Source of the DNA: Euschistus heros
Taxonomy: Eukaryota; Arthropoda; Insecta; Hemiptera; Pentatomidae
Length of the DNA: 64,000 nt
Reading direction: 5' to 3'
NCBI GenBank assembly: GCA_003667255.2
Contig: RCWM02000479.1
Span: 1-64,000 of the forward strand
Part shown: positions 11,399 to 22,339 of the stretch, one piece after another
Layout: each line of letters opens with the position of its first letter
Position numbering within the stretch: position 1 is the stretch's first letter
The notes under the pieces: generated by a model
Told to the model about the DNA's origin: nothing
Seen by the model: only the letters and a program-made list of their open reading frames with translations
The model's database searches: none
Program-made: the position numbers and the translations under genes

Positions 11399-11847
11399 AA
11401 TTATTGAAATTTACAACTGTACAAATATATACATCATGTAAATGAGCTGATAACGATTACAATAACATGTCAAAACTAGAATAGAACTACTCATCAGTAG
11501 CTCTCAATAAAAATTCTACACTAGAAGATCTCCAGGCCATCTTCTTTTCAGACGCTTCGGAGGATTATCGGGAATGGATTGGGAAGGGGGTTGAGAAACT
11601 AAGGGCTTTGAGTGGTTATGGAGCTTGCGATGAAAGGTTAGGTATCTGGTTTGGGCTAACTCAGCAACATATGGAACATTAAGGTCTTTATGGATAAGCT
11701 TATTGGTGACAAAGTAAGGGGCATTCAGAATTTTTTGAAGAATTTTGTATTGTAAGGATTGGATACGAGGTGAAGTGGATGGCTTAGTGGAGCCCCAAAG
11801 GTCAACTCTGTACGCCCAAATAGGTCTAATCACAGTCATGTAAATAC
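11399..11847 (-). mobile_element. Jockey-type LINE 3' part, host of copy d (copy e)
   Basis: On the minus strand the frame from 11839 to 11516 keeps the RT C-terminus (RPIWAYRVDLWGS and a PPKRLKRRWP end) without a stop for 107 codons. The 3' UTR and poly-A continue on the far side of copy d, at about 10388-10423. The 5' end is cut at a TA where a pogo-like terminus starts (11848). Confidence 0.8.
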
Positions 11848-12301
11848 AGTAGAAACTCGATAATTAGCCATGAGTGGAGGAGAGGGGTGGCGAAATAACG
11901 GAAATGACGAATGACAGAATTTTGCTGGCAAAGTAATACAAAAAAAAAAACCATTTTAAAACTATATAATTGTAATTTTTTTTTTGCAATTTATTAAATG
12001 TAAAAACGAACAGATGAACATTATACACAATGAGCTTGAGTGAAAATGACGAAAAACACAAAAAAATCTTAACACTTGCCGCATCTTATCAGGTGTGAAA
12101 TGTATGATTCGCATATTTGCTCGAAACCACTCAATGCACTTAGTTTACATATCATCTACTTCTTTGTATAGAACAGTGGAAGAATAAGAAACGGCACTAT
12201 CATCATCTTTTTCATCACTAGCTTCATTTTGGGCACTCAGCACTTGTTCTGTAATTCTATTGTCATTTAAAATTTTATATCCTATAACCGTACTATCCAT
12301 G
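11848..12301 (-). mobile_element. pogo/Tigger DNA transposon remnant
   Basis: The left terminus CAGTAGAAACTCGATAATTA directly follows TA, as in pogo/Tigger elements. On the minus strand, 12299 downward encodes MDSTVIGYKILNDNRITEQV, an acidic ASDEKDDD stretch, then a stop, then KCIEWFRANMR. This resembles the acidic C-terminal tail of Tigger transposases, which ends in a leucine/tryptophan helix. The DDE core and the right terminus were not found. It is inserted in Jockey copy e. Confidence 0.6.
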
Positions 12302-14090
12302 TTTAATCAGCTGCTTAACTCTTGTTTATTTTTTCTCATTTTCTAACCTGGAGCAGAAGTTGCTGAGGCAGATGCTAATGGTTTTGTAGGAAGAGCTTTC
12401 CAGTATTAACTGATTCCGGGAATTCGTCAACTGCACTCATACTGCCTTTCATCTCTTTATTACAATCAATGTAGGCTTGTTTTGTTTGTATTTGTGTATG
12501 AAATAATTTACTAAGTGTATGTACTAAATTTTTTTTTTTTATTCTTTTTTTTTTAAATGCTTTAAAGTAAAAAACTTTATGGCAATTGAGTTCTCTTTTT
12601 ATAATATATAAAACATATATTTTAAAATTAATTATCTTGCATTTTTTTTCTCGTTAGAAAGAATCGATATATGTATGTTAATTACACAAATTACTATGTA
12701 TCGCGAGAAACTATCAGTTCCTAGGAATCGACTTTGGATCATCGATTCTCGATAGCGATTCTTTTCTCAAGAACCGTGAATCGACATTTGGAGCCGGCAC
12801 ATCCCTAATGCAGATATATAAATAAAAATATAAAATATTTAGGAATGCTGTACATTATAAATATTACTTGGCTAGCTCGATAAGCGTTCAAACTAGTTAG
12901 GGAAACACATTTATTCGTCAATGAAAATATCTGTATTATTGACATGGTTCTGTCGTTTGCCTAGGGTCTATAGTTTTCGTGTATGACATTTTTTTATTCT
13001 CAAAATAAACTTGTGTGCATGAATGCTACTCCGAAACAGGTACTTCCGAAACATGACTATGATATGAAGTCAATTCTAGAAAGTAGAGATTCCATGAACA
13101 ATATGTTTAAAAATTGAAAACACTTTTTAGACTTGATTTAGTATGCATTCGTAATCAACATCAAATTGTTCAGATGTTTCCCCATTTGGTGAAGCTTGTT
13201 TTGTAAAAAGGTATAAGTTCGTCTATTTTCAGCCTTGGCATTACAAATTCCTTCCTTCGACATTTGCGAACACAAGTACCCCAGGGATTGACATTTCCTT
13301 AAGCATTCGTAGAATATAGAACAGTAAATCTAGAATATAGATATTAAAATTATTAGTACATGCCTGTATATTATTGAACTTACATGTTAGTCTTGATGAG
13401 TTATTCGCCACTTATAATGAAATTCTATGTACATCTTGTTTGGTTTTGTTTCGCTTAGTAAAATGTAAAATAACGGGCTAATAAAAACCTGTGTGGATCA
13501 AGAAATTGAAAAAATAGCATCTATATGCTAAAATATATTCAGACGTTCGCATATCTCTCCGCTATCCTAAAATTGGGCGGCTTTATTGGACTGTCCGTCG
13601 TTAGTACTTCCTAGGTACATTCATATTTCAATCCTTAAAATACATCAATAAATAAATAAAAACATCATTATATTTATAACGTCCTTACTCTGCACTCCTT
13701 CATTCACTTCTTGAATACAAGGACCCAACCTATCAACCTGCGAACTCCTGCGCATCGAACTGCATGCTATCAATCAATAATTTTATTTTAATAGAAATAC
13801 CTTTTAAGTAATAGACATTTCTGTCATATTTTTTTTTGTTTTTGTATAAAATATGTTCCACGCCATGTGATATTTTTGTTTTAAAAAATACCTACGCGGA
13901 CTGAGACTGAGTAAAGGGCCATTTCACCAATCGGAGCATAAGGGCAGGACTATAACTCACTCCTATCTCGCTCTTTGCCCTTCGCATTCAGCCACTCAGG
14001 AGTGTATTTTACGGATATTCTCTTCTCGGAGCTATAAAACGTTTATATATTGTTAAAAGCAAATTCACTTGGAAAATATTTATGTATTTG
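12302..14090. other. AT-rich, no gene; possible hAT terminus near 12795-12815
   Basis: The stretch 12715-12815 ends GAGCCGGCACATCCCTAATG. Its complement, AGGGATGTGCCGGCTCC, looks like a hAT terminus. A GC-richer patch occurs at 13915-14035. The remainder carries no recognisable coding or repeat feature. Confidence 0.35.
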
Positions 14091-14091
14091 T

Positions 14092-14132
14092 GTGTGTGTG
14101 CGCGCGCGCGCGTTTGCGTATGTGTGTGTGTG
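14092..14132. repeat. (TG)n/(CG)n microsatellite
   Basis: TG repeats pass into CG repeats and back to TG. Alternating purine-pyrimidine tracts of this kind can adopt Z-DNA. Confidence 0.8.
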
Positions 14133-14903
14133 TTTATATGTAATTATATAATTTTTTAAAAATATTTATATGAATAATATATATTTTGCTTTTAACCTCA
14201 GGCGACTTTGCCCAAACGGCTAGATTCGGGATAATCTTCATACCGATGCAACTTCCTGACATCAATGACTATGAACTCTTCTCATAACCTTGCCAATTTA
14301 TTTCAGTTATTTATATGACATAACCGTATTATGTTCAGCTTAAATTTTATTTCATGACTGCTAGGTTTTATCCGGTTTTATCGAATCTAGGTTAGCATAT
14401 ATCTAAAGGGATTCCCAGTCAGAACCTTATTGCCTGAAAAGTTATAAACACCATTAAAATGATAAATTAAGGCGTCATCGGTGAGAGATTTGGATTTCTG
14501 AGGTGTTATCAAGGGATGACGATGTCGATTTGGCTGCATGTTGGTAAGAGCGGAGACAGATCGGACAGACGAGACCAGCTCAACTATAAACAAGACCTAC
14601 GAAGCCAGATCGAAAGTACAAGACCCCAAGAATATTTATCCAACCCTTTATAGGCTATTGTCTCCACCCTAAAAGTTCTAACCAACATGCCTACTGATTT
14701 CTTGGTAGTTGGAGTTAGGACGGGTAAGAGAATTATCAATTACAGTGTAGCCCAAATGTTTACCCAGAATATTATAATATTGGGTAAAAATGGTACTAGT
14801 TGTAGACATGGAGCCAGTAGTAGACATATTGAATGATGAAAGATGTTAGTAGGAAATAAGGACATTTTAACAAAACGAACAACTCCTCTGATATTGAGGT
14901 TGA
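14133..14903. other. No gene recognised
   Basis: AT-rich DNA with short unrecognised ORFs, leading up to the G run that begins the palindrome. Confidence 0.4.
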
Positions 14904-15351
14904 GGGGGGGGGGGGGGGGGGTCCGATTCCCATTCAGCTTGGATCTGGTCTAATTATGTTTTTACAAATACCTCTTCTTATAGACTGAATCTATTAATAA
15001 TTATATTCATCTATTTTAATTAAAATTGATGAATTAAGTACCACTTCTATTGATATTATTTTATTTGAAAACTAGTTTCGAATGCTAAACATTCATCTTT
15101 AGTTCTTCGAGGTAACTAAAAGTTTTAGTTACCTTTTAGTTACCTCGAAGAACTGAAGATGAATGTTTAGCATTCGAAACTAGTTTTCAAATAAAATAAT
15201 ATCAATAGAAGTGGTACTTAATTCATCAATTCTAATTAAAATAGATGAATATAATTATTAATAGATTCAGTCTATAAGAAGAGGTATTTGTAAAAACATA
15301 ATTAGACCAGACCCAAGCTGAATGGGAATCGGACCCCCCCCCCCCCCCCCC
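14904..15351. repeat. Near-perfect palindrome, 218-bp arms, 12-bp spacer
   Basis: The left arm 14904-15121 and right arm 15134-15351 are reverse complements with only three mismatches seen. The spacer is GTTTTAGTTACC, itself partly palindromic with the arm ends. The outer ends are an 18-G run and an 18-C run. Each arm is one copy of dispersed repeat P (CTGAAGATGAATG, CATTCGAAAC, AATAAAATAAT, then CATCAAT). Long arms with a tiny spacer form very stable hairpins. It could be a fold-back mobile element, an inverted duplication, or a sequencing or assembly fold-back. Confidence 0.9.
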
Positions 15352-17291
15352 GATTTTAACTTTTATTTGAATTTTAGCAGTTTATTTAAATTAGTTTTCG
15401 TTGAATGAAGTTTGGCTTGTGCTTGCAATGGCTGTACATGTTTTGTTTTTTTTAAAATGACTTCCTTTTTTTATATAAGCTACATAAGGAAGTTTTGTAA
15501 TTTTTTTTACCTACCCAATTTAACTACAAATATTATTTATATTATAGTATTTTATTAGTTAAAATCGAAGATCCTTTGTAAAAACAACATATGTGGGGCA
15601 TATTTGATGATAAATAAATTAAACTTATTTGGTAAGCGAAGTGCTAAAACTTACCATATAACTGGTCTTCAAAAATATGCTCTCAAAAAATGTCTAAAAC
15701 AACCTTAACATCAATAATAGAGTTATTTTAAGAAGTATATCGGTTCTATGAGAGTGCTATTGGGCATATGTAGGGAAAAAAAGGAACTTGAGGGGAATTT
15801 ATTGAACTACAACTACAATTACCGCAAGAGTCTCACAGTAGTGCTGACTACTGTTGCCTTTACACTAAGGGACTTATACAAAAAAAACAAAAGAAAAAAC
15901 TCTGCTTAGTATACGGTCCAACTGTCTATTTCCGAGAAGGGTTGTGGATTTCCGGATTTTTTGTTAAGGGCTAGTTAGTAGGAGTTAGTCCACTGGTTAT
16001 CGAGGCAAATAGTTCTTATCGGTAATTTAAAAAATATTATTTGGTTCACTTGAGGTACGCATGATGGTATAGAGGGATCAATACAATTAGGATTGATGAA
16101 TTAATTGCCTCAATAGAAGTGGCAATAATTGTATTATTTGGTTAGTTGTATACATACCATTGCAAATAAATATTAAGTTAATTGGAATAATTAATATATA
16201 TATATAGCTTTACGATGAGTCGATAGGTCGGAACAGCTTAATTTTATAATGTTAAATATTAAAAGCTATGAAATTCGTTTGTTTCTTGATTAAGCAGAAG
16301 TCCTTAGAAGTATTATATAAATATAAATTAAGTGTATATGTATTATATACAACCAAATGTTAAAGTAGGAAACTAATAATATGTGATATAAGTATAAAGA
16401 AAACATCAAAATAAATCGATTGAAGGTTACATGTAACATTCCTTATCACAACATCAGCCACAATTACCATCATTTAGTACTCTACCTTGATAGTAAGCGT
16501 GTTAGACATTTTCATACACGCTACTGTACTACTTTACTAAACTTTCTATTAAAATATTGGAGGGGTCCGCGAAAGTTTGAGGAAGTCATGAAAGATGCAA
16601 GATTTAATCCAAAAATGAAGTTTTTATTATAACTTCTCCATTTTCTCTTCATTTAATCTCAGAGCTTCCTTCCCTCGGCCGAGTTTTTTAACAGGATTGG
16701 ATTAAATCCTCGAACCAGATTCAAACTTCCTCTTTAAAGTGCCTTCGTTTCCTCTCCTTATCATTAGGGGATTAATGTTATCAATTTGTATTTCTGATTT
16801 CCTTTTTTATTAATTCATCCATTAGTCACCATTGATAATTAACTTCTTCCTCTATTTAGGAAAAAATAACATACCGATGTGGCTATTCCACTAAGGATAC
16901 TGTAGAAATACAAATATAACCTAAGTACTATGTAATCATAATTTAAAATTAAAAAAAAAAGAAAAAAAAATACAGAAAAGTATTAAACTTAATCATTAAA
17001 TATTAATTTTTCACAGCCAAACAGAGATCAAGTTAAAAATATTATCAATCTCTTTTCATATGTTGTAAGTACACCAGTTTTTTTTTTTTTTTTTTTTTTT
17101 TTTCAAATTTACTAATCTAGTCGTTACAAAGCAATTGATTCAACGATTGTGAAATGGCACCAACTGTTTACATTGACACAGAGTTTTTTTTTCATTTTAT
17201 GGCAACTTCAAATTAAAATAGTGATTTCCCAATCCATCTGCATTGACGAAGATAGTTTAGTTGAACTAAAAATATTAACTAGAAATCAGAA
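15352..17291. other. AT-rich stretch with a repeat P fragment, no gene
   Basis: A partial repeat P copy lies at 16075-16140 (GATTGATGAATTAATTGCC, CAATAGAAGTGGCAA). A poly-T run is at 17080-17103. No coding region was recognised. Confidence 0.45.
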
Positions 17292-17299
17292 TTAGTAGG

Positions 17300-18001
17300 G
17301 GTGCCGTTACACAAGCATTTCCCCACGAAACCTACTTGACCCGCGCTACACCGACCAGTTCGATCCCTACGCTTCACTTCCAGTTTACATTTATCGATAG
17401 TTCATTCCTATAACCTCACATGTAAACAATCACTCCTATAGTTTCAACTTGGGTTGGGTTGTTTAGTTTGTTATATTGATTGTACAGATGACAGATTGTA
17501 TTATTGATTTAATAAAACACATCGATCTAAAAATAAATGTGAGAAAGTATATCGCAGGTTTTAGATTTTTTTATGTTTCCACTTCACTTGAGAAAAATAT
17601 AGCAGAAATTAACATCTTTCAAAAACAACTTTCAACATGGATTCTGTGTTTTATATATTTATAAATTGCTATTTACTCTTCCCTGACATCAGAAACTTTA
17701 TCAGGAGTTAACATTACTTGTGATTTAGCATTATACTAATTCTGATTTAATGTAATATTAAATCATCATTATTTTAGTGTCTTATATGATGATATTTTCT
17801 TATTTCTTATTTTAATATCAAAAGGTAAACCGACGTTAATAATACTTTGAACAGGGATTTAGAGTTTCTCTGTAAATTCTCCTTACCTTTCCCCTCGAAA
17901 AGTAGCGACTAAACACCGAAATAAATAGGAACCAGGTTAGAATAGATAAAAGGTATTCTGGGCACGTATAGGGGCTGGAGACATGCTTGCGTAACGGTAC
18001 C
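17300..18001. mobile_element. DNA transposon derivative, 702 bp, 8-bp TSD (Merlin-like?)
   Basis: The left end GGTGCCGTTACACAAGCAT and right end (complement GGTACCGTTACGCAAGCAT) are 17/19 identical inverted repeats. They are flanked by a perfect direct repeat TTAGTAGG (17292-17299, 18002-18009). An 8-bp duplication with termini starting GG fits Merlin. hAT and P superfamilies also make 8-bp duplications. No transposase is encoded, so it is non-autonomous. Confidence 0.8.
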
Positions 18002-18429
18002 TTAGTAGGAATTATTGAATGGAGAAAAAAGTTATTGGATAGTCTGTATAGTGGTGACTATCTGCACAGACCTTTTTTATAATTTTTAATATTTAACAGT
18101 CCAATGGTAATTAAGTTGACTCAACTCTCATTAAAACTTTTTTATAGTTTTAATCACAAAATACAAAAAAAAAAAAAAAAAAAGAACAGAGCATCTATAA
18201 TTAGATTAAACTAATCTAGTAGGTTATAAAAGGGTTTTTATAAGGCACTCGGTGTTGCCAGGTTCACTTAACCTGACACTTAACTCACTTTTTCAAAACA
18301 ACACAGCAGAACTTAAATTAACACTTCCTACAACTAATAATAATAACAATCAGAAAATAATAATAAAAGAACACTAAACTATTAATACATTTATAAAACC
18401 AATAGCAAGCGGCGCGACAGTTGTAAAGT

Positions 18430-18715
18430 TTCATTTTATTGTTGGTTGTTGGGGCTTAAAGCCCTTGTGTTCTCCAATTACAGCTGTAAGTGCCGGGTTA
18501 TTCTATTACTCACATATTTTTAGGACTGAGGATATTTGGCTGAAATCACGCTCAAAGCCAGGTTTTCTCTGAATTAAGGGTATCCTAAGGGTATAGAGGA
18601 TGGGTGTGCCGCAGGAGAGTTTTCCGTGGTTGACGTTGATTGAACTTTATTGAACTTAGGCCTGGTAGCTAGAAGTTTAGTGTCTTACCCTCTCAACTAG
18701 TGCACTAATTGTAAG
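18430..18715 (-). mobile_element. tRNA-derived SINE, related to the copy at 57.8 kb
   Basis: The segments TTTGGCTGAAATCACGCTCA, AGCCAGGTTTTCTC and GATGGGTGTGCCGCAGGAG match the copy at 57830-58135 in order. The left end TTGGGGCTTAAAGCCC is the complement of the S1 tail (AAGCCCCAA). The right end (18655-18710) is a degraded tRNA-like head. Confidence 0.6.
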
Positions 18716-19032
18716 TATAATAGATATAATTTTAATTTTCAACAGCTGATGGAAATTTATGAAGGCATCATTCGAAATCGGTGTAAACAGTAAAGTCTAC
18801 AATAAGTTTATGACAATTTCAACCGCCCTAAATATATGTATATGTATATTTTAATTAACTTGCCATTAAAATGATCACCTAACTACTCATCAGTTTCATA
18901 CTACTTTTATATGTATATAAAGTAATTATTAGCATGATAAAATATGTTGCTTGTAACATCAGACCGCTGGCTAATTAATTTTATCATTTCGTAATTTCCT
19001 TTTTCTTTGCCATTAATCATGAAGGCCGTCTT

Positions 19033-19116
19033 GGCAATCCCCCTCCCTCCCCTCCCTCCTTTTCCTCCTCCCTTATCCCCCTCCCTCCTCCCTTATCCCC
19101 CTCCCTCCCCCCCAAG
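19033..19116. repeat. Polypyrimidine (C/T) tract with short tandem units
   Basis: About 80 nt of nearly pure C and T, including a repeated TCCTCCCTTATCCCCCTCCC unit. Such homopurine-homopyrimidine tracts can form triplex DNA. The ATG-initiated frame across it gives only a proline-rich stretch and is not a credible gene. Confidence 0.8.
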
Positions 19117-19377
19117 TAGTATGATTAAAAACCCTAATAATTTTTCACTTTATTTAGGGGTTTTTTTTTGTCCTTGTCTCCTGGCTTCATCAGAGCACCT
19201 GTTTCGTTCAGTTAGAATAGTCTTACTATTTTTGTTTTCTATTTTGTTCATTTAAACGAGTTAATGTTAGTTTTATTTATTTTTTATTTTAGCCTTCTTA
19301 TCTCTTATTTAATTTTTCAAATAAGGCTTTGTTTAAGACTTATGTACTACAGGAGATAATTCATTTTTATTATTAGA

Positions 19378-20337
19378 AAATATACAGCTGACATCCCTAC
19401 TCACTTACGTTGATGACACATGTGTGTTTTTAGTAAATAATGATCCATTTATAGCATTCCAATAACTACAGTCCCATGTCACTGACCTTTAAGAACGGTG
19501 TCGAGATTGGGGAATGGAAATATATCTAAACAAATCACATCAAATAACCTTTACCCTTCTTAAATGTTATTTTCGACAAATTCTTGTCCTACAGTTATCT
19601 TTGACAGTAGTCCATCAATCTTTATTGATCAAATACGCTACTTAGGACTCCATCTGGACAAATGTCTTCCTTGGAATCCACTTACGAGACTAAAACGGAC
19701 AAAAACTGCTCGACGTTTTCGATTCCTTTAACATTTACTAGACAAACGTTCAAAGCTCTCAATTAATTACAAAAGACTCATATACATGACAGTGATTAGA
19801 CCTGTTTGGACGTACGGAATTGAGTTTTAGGGCTCACTTAACCATTCAATTCATCATATCCCATCCATACAATCAAAATCCTTTGATAAATCTTCAATAC
19901 TCCTCAATTTTTCACCAAAAAACTTTTCTATATAGATCTCGAGGTTCCGTATGTTGCTGATTTAGCTCAAACCAGATTCATTCATATATAGCTCCATAAG
20001 CACTCTAATCCACTAGTCTCTCAACTAGCATCCCACTCCATTCCTGATAATCCTCCGAGGTGCCTTTATATAAGGTGGCTTAGAGACCTTCTAATGCAAA
20101 ACTTTCATTGAATTGCTATTGATTAATAATTCTTTTCGAGTATTGGCATGTATGATTGGGCTTACCGCCCTCATGTACTCCAACTAGGCCTGGAAGGACT
20201 ACAGGTTACCAACCTATTCTAGCCAAGTTGGAAAGGTCAAGTTTCATTTCGTAAACTTTATATTGTAATCACAATTACCGCATTTACTTTAGGTATATAT
20301 TTTATACACTTGTAAATTTCAATACAAATAAATATAT
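19378..20337 (+). mobile_element. Jockey-type LINE, old copy (copy f)
   Basis: Starts at ATACAGCTGACATCCC (TADIP in the intact frame) and runs through a mutated catalytic region, GTACGGAATTGAG, the CCTCCGAGGTGCC C-terminus and a TTTCAATACAAATAAATA tail. Many stops and indels mark it as older than copy d. A SINE fragment interrupts its 3' UTR at about 20145-20255. Confidence 0.8.
20145..20255 (-). mobile_element. SINE S1 body fragment inside Jockey copy f
   Basis: The segment GGTTACCAACCTATTCTAGC is the complement of the S1 body module seen at 9.35 kb. TTGGGCTTACCGCCCTCATG is the complement of the S1 tail. It sits between two parts of the Jockey 3' UTR, so it inserted after the LINE. Confidence 0.65.
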
Positions 20338-20339
20338 AT

Positions 20340-21320
20340 TTGAAAATTTTGGTTTGTCCGGAAAATAATTCAGTCTTTCTTTTTTTCTTTAAATTAATCT
20401 ACTATGTAATGAACTGTTCATATTTAATGGATTAATTTTTTATATTTATATCAATTTTTATTCCTACTGTACTAAACAGAATTTTTTTTTTTTACCTCTT
20501 TAGCATTTTGCTACTAGAAATAAGTTTGTATTTACTCACATGTTAACACGTGATTTTCGAATATTTTTGTTTCATCGTTCATAAGCGGTAGTAACAGGTC
20601 CCCAAGAGCCAGAAACATTAATAAGTTCGAGGCGACGATAGCCTGTTTGCATCGTTTTATAATGGTTTAATTAATTAGAGAGGGTGATTTCAAGTTCTCA
20701 GAATATCGTCATATTCTGGGAAGTTTGGTGAGTAAAAGTCCCTGAACTGTTTGAAAACTTGCAGAAAAAATAATGACCACCTAAAGACAATTGAATGTGC
20801 TAAAGCATAGAATGGACACAAAAAAAATTAATAATAATAATAATAATAAAATAAATAAAAAAAAAAAAAATCAGCGTTATGAAAGATTTTATGATTATAA
20901 AATTACTGGAGCTTAGTTAGGAATCTACATCTCAACTGCTCTTCTCTTGAGGCCTCTAGCCAACCACCATTTTTTAAGGACCAACCTTTTGGACCAACCA
21001 ACTACATTTTGAATTATGGAAAATTGTATTGATCAAAAGTCGATAGAAATCAGGAATGGTTAATAATAAGAATTCAAATTTCTATTTTTAGGAGCCGACA
21101 CATTTATTATATGTATTATATCGTTAACATATTGTTTAGTGTATTGTTATTCTATTTTTTTTGTTTTCGCACTCATTTCTTATGATCCGTGCATAGGTTT
21201 CTATTAAGTAATGTATAATTGTTATGATGATAATATTCCTAAATAAAATATTTGCTATCGACCATGTCTTAGTTCCCTATATAAACAAAATAATATTTAA
21301 CGTAAACAAAAAGAATAAAA
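20340..21320. other. AT-rich, no gene recognised
   Basis: Contains an (ATA)n patch near 20830-20850 and a poly-A run near 20857-20870. No coding feature recognised. Confidence 0.4.
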
Positions 21321-21324
21321 TTAC

Positions 21325-21560
21325 AACCAGGAGATAAGAAGGAGTATTGCTGACGGGCCAAGGTGAGGTGTGACACCTTGGTGCCATTTAGATAAAGATG
21401 TTTTTGCTGTTATCAGTCAGTGAGGTGCCGTTCTTATCAGCGCGAAGGTGTCCGCTATGCTGAGGAGGAAGGTTTGGAGTCGTGGATTTATAAGGTAGCA
21501 TAAAGTGTATAATGTACTTTTCACTTTACGACACAGTTATCAGGAGTAGTTCAAGATATC
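21325..21560. promoter_or_regulatory. Candidate enhancer: GATA sites and T-box-like palindrome
   Basis: A GC-richer island with GATAAG at 21332, AGATAA near 21390, and TTATCAG near 21410 and 21436. At 21358-21381 a perfect palindrome, CCAAGGTG...CACCTTGG, encloses AGGTGTGA, a T-box half-site sequence. AGGTG recurs near 21423 and 21447. Clustering suggests a cis-regulatory element. This is inference from motifs only. Confidence 0.35.
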
Positions 21561-21959
21561 TCTTTGATGTTTCTTTTTCATGTATCATGGAGGGGAAATT
21601 TTTATTTTAAAGTTTTTTTTAATTAATGTGGAATGGAAATTTTGGATTAAATTAAACAATATTTACACAGTGAGCTTAGCTAAAATAAATATAATTTGGA
21701 ATGCATTTTTTTAAGTGTAAAAAAAAAAGAACCTACAAAATAAGAAAAAAAAAGAAATTACAAATACATAATAAAATTTACTAAACTAAAATGCATAATT
21801 TATTAACTTTTTGTACGTTAAAGTTAATCAACTTTTCGGATAATATTGTTCGTGTTTCAATTAATTTAATTTCAAGCTGAAACAATAACATTTTGGATGT
21901 TTTATTAGCAAAATATTATTCTAGTAGTATGTGGTTTGTACGTTTGTGTATGTATCTTC

Positions 21960-22330
21960 TTAAGGATTGCTTGTTATAACTCTCTATTGTTTGAATTATT
22001 GGATTTCCTGAATTGTTTGTAGAGTTGAAAACGTTCCTGGTCTGTGTGTGAATAAATTGTTAAATTGTTTGAAACTCAAATTCGAGTAGCAGGTATGTTA
22101 TTTTTGTATATCTGGTTTAGTCATCTATTATTCTCATGTATCGGTTTTTCAACCTTTCAATTTTTTTATAGTTTGGGTCACAGGTGTAGCTCCATACAGG
22201 AGAGGCCTACGTCAGTAATGGTCTTATGACTTTGGATTTTCTTCTGAAATATGGAGCCATAGTTTTTTGGCGTTTGTCGCATTTGTTATTTATATGAGGT
22301 GTGAATGTCAAACTTTTATCTAGTTCCAGA
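21960..22330 (-). pseudogene. Second LINE family: RT C-terminal remnant
   Basis: The minus strand reads LDKSLTFTPHINNKCDKR, then APYFRRKSKVIRPLLT, a stop, ASPVWSYTCDPNYKKIERLK and NRYMRIID, a stop, then TRYTKITYLLEFEF. This is the thumb/connection region after the catalytic palm of a Jockey-superfamily reverse transcriptase. The sequence differs clearly from the main Jockey family in this window, so it is a separate, older lineage. Two or more stops interrupt it. No 3' tail was identified. Confidence 0.7.
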
Positions 22331-22339
22331 CATCATGTT

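Noticed and set aside
14904..15351. CRISPR-like or tandem repeat array
   Set aside because: It is a single inverted pair with no spacer-repeat periodicity, and the genome is eukaryotic.
19007..19255. 82-codon proline-rich ORF
   Set aside because: It is an artefact of the C/T-rich tandem tract, with no domain or splice context.
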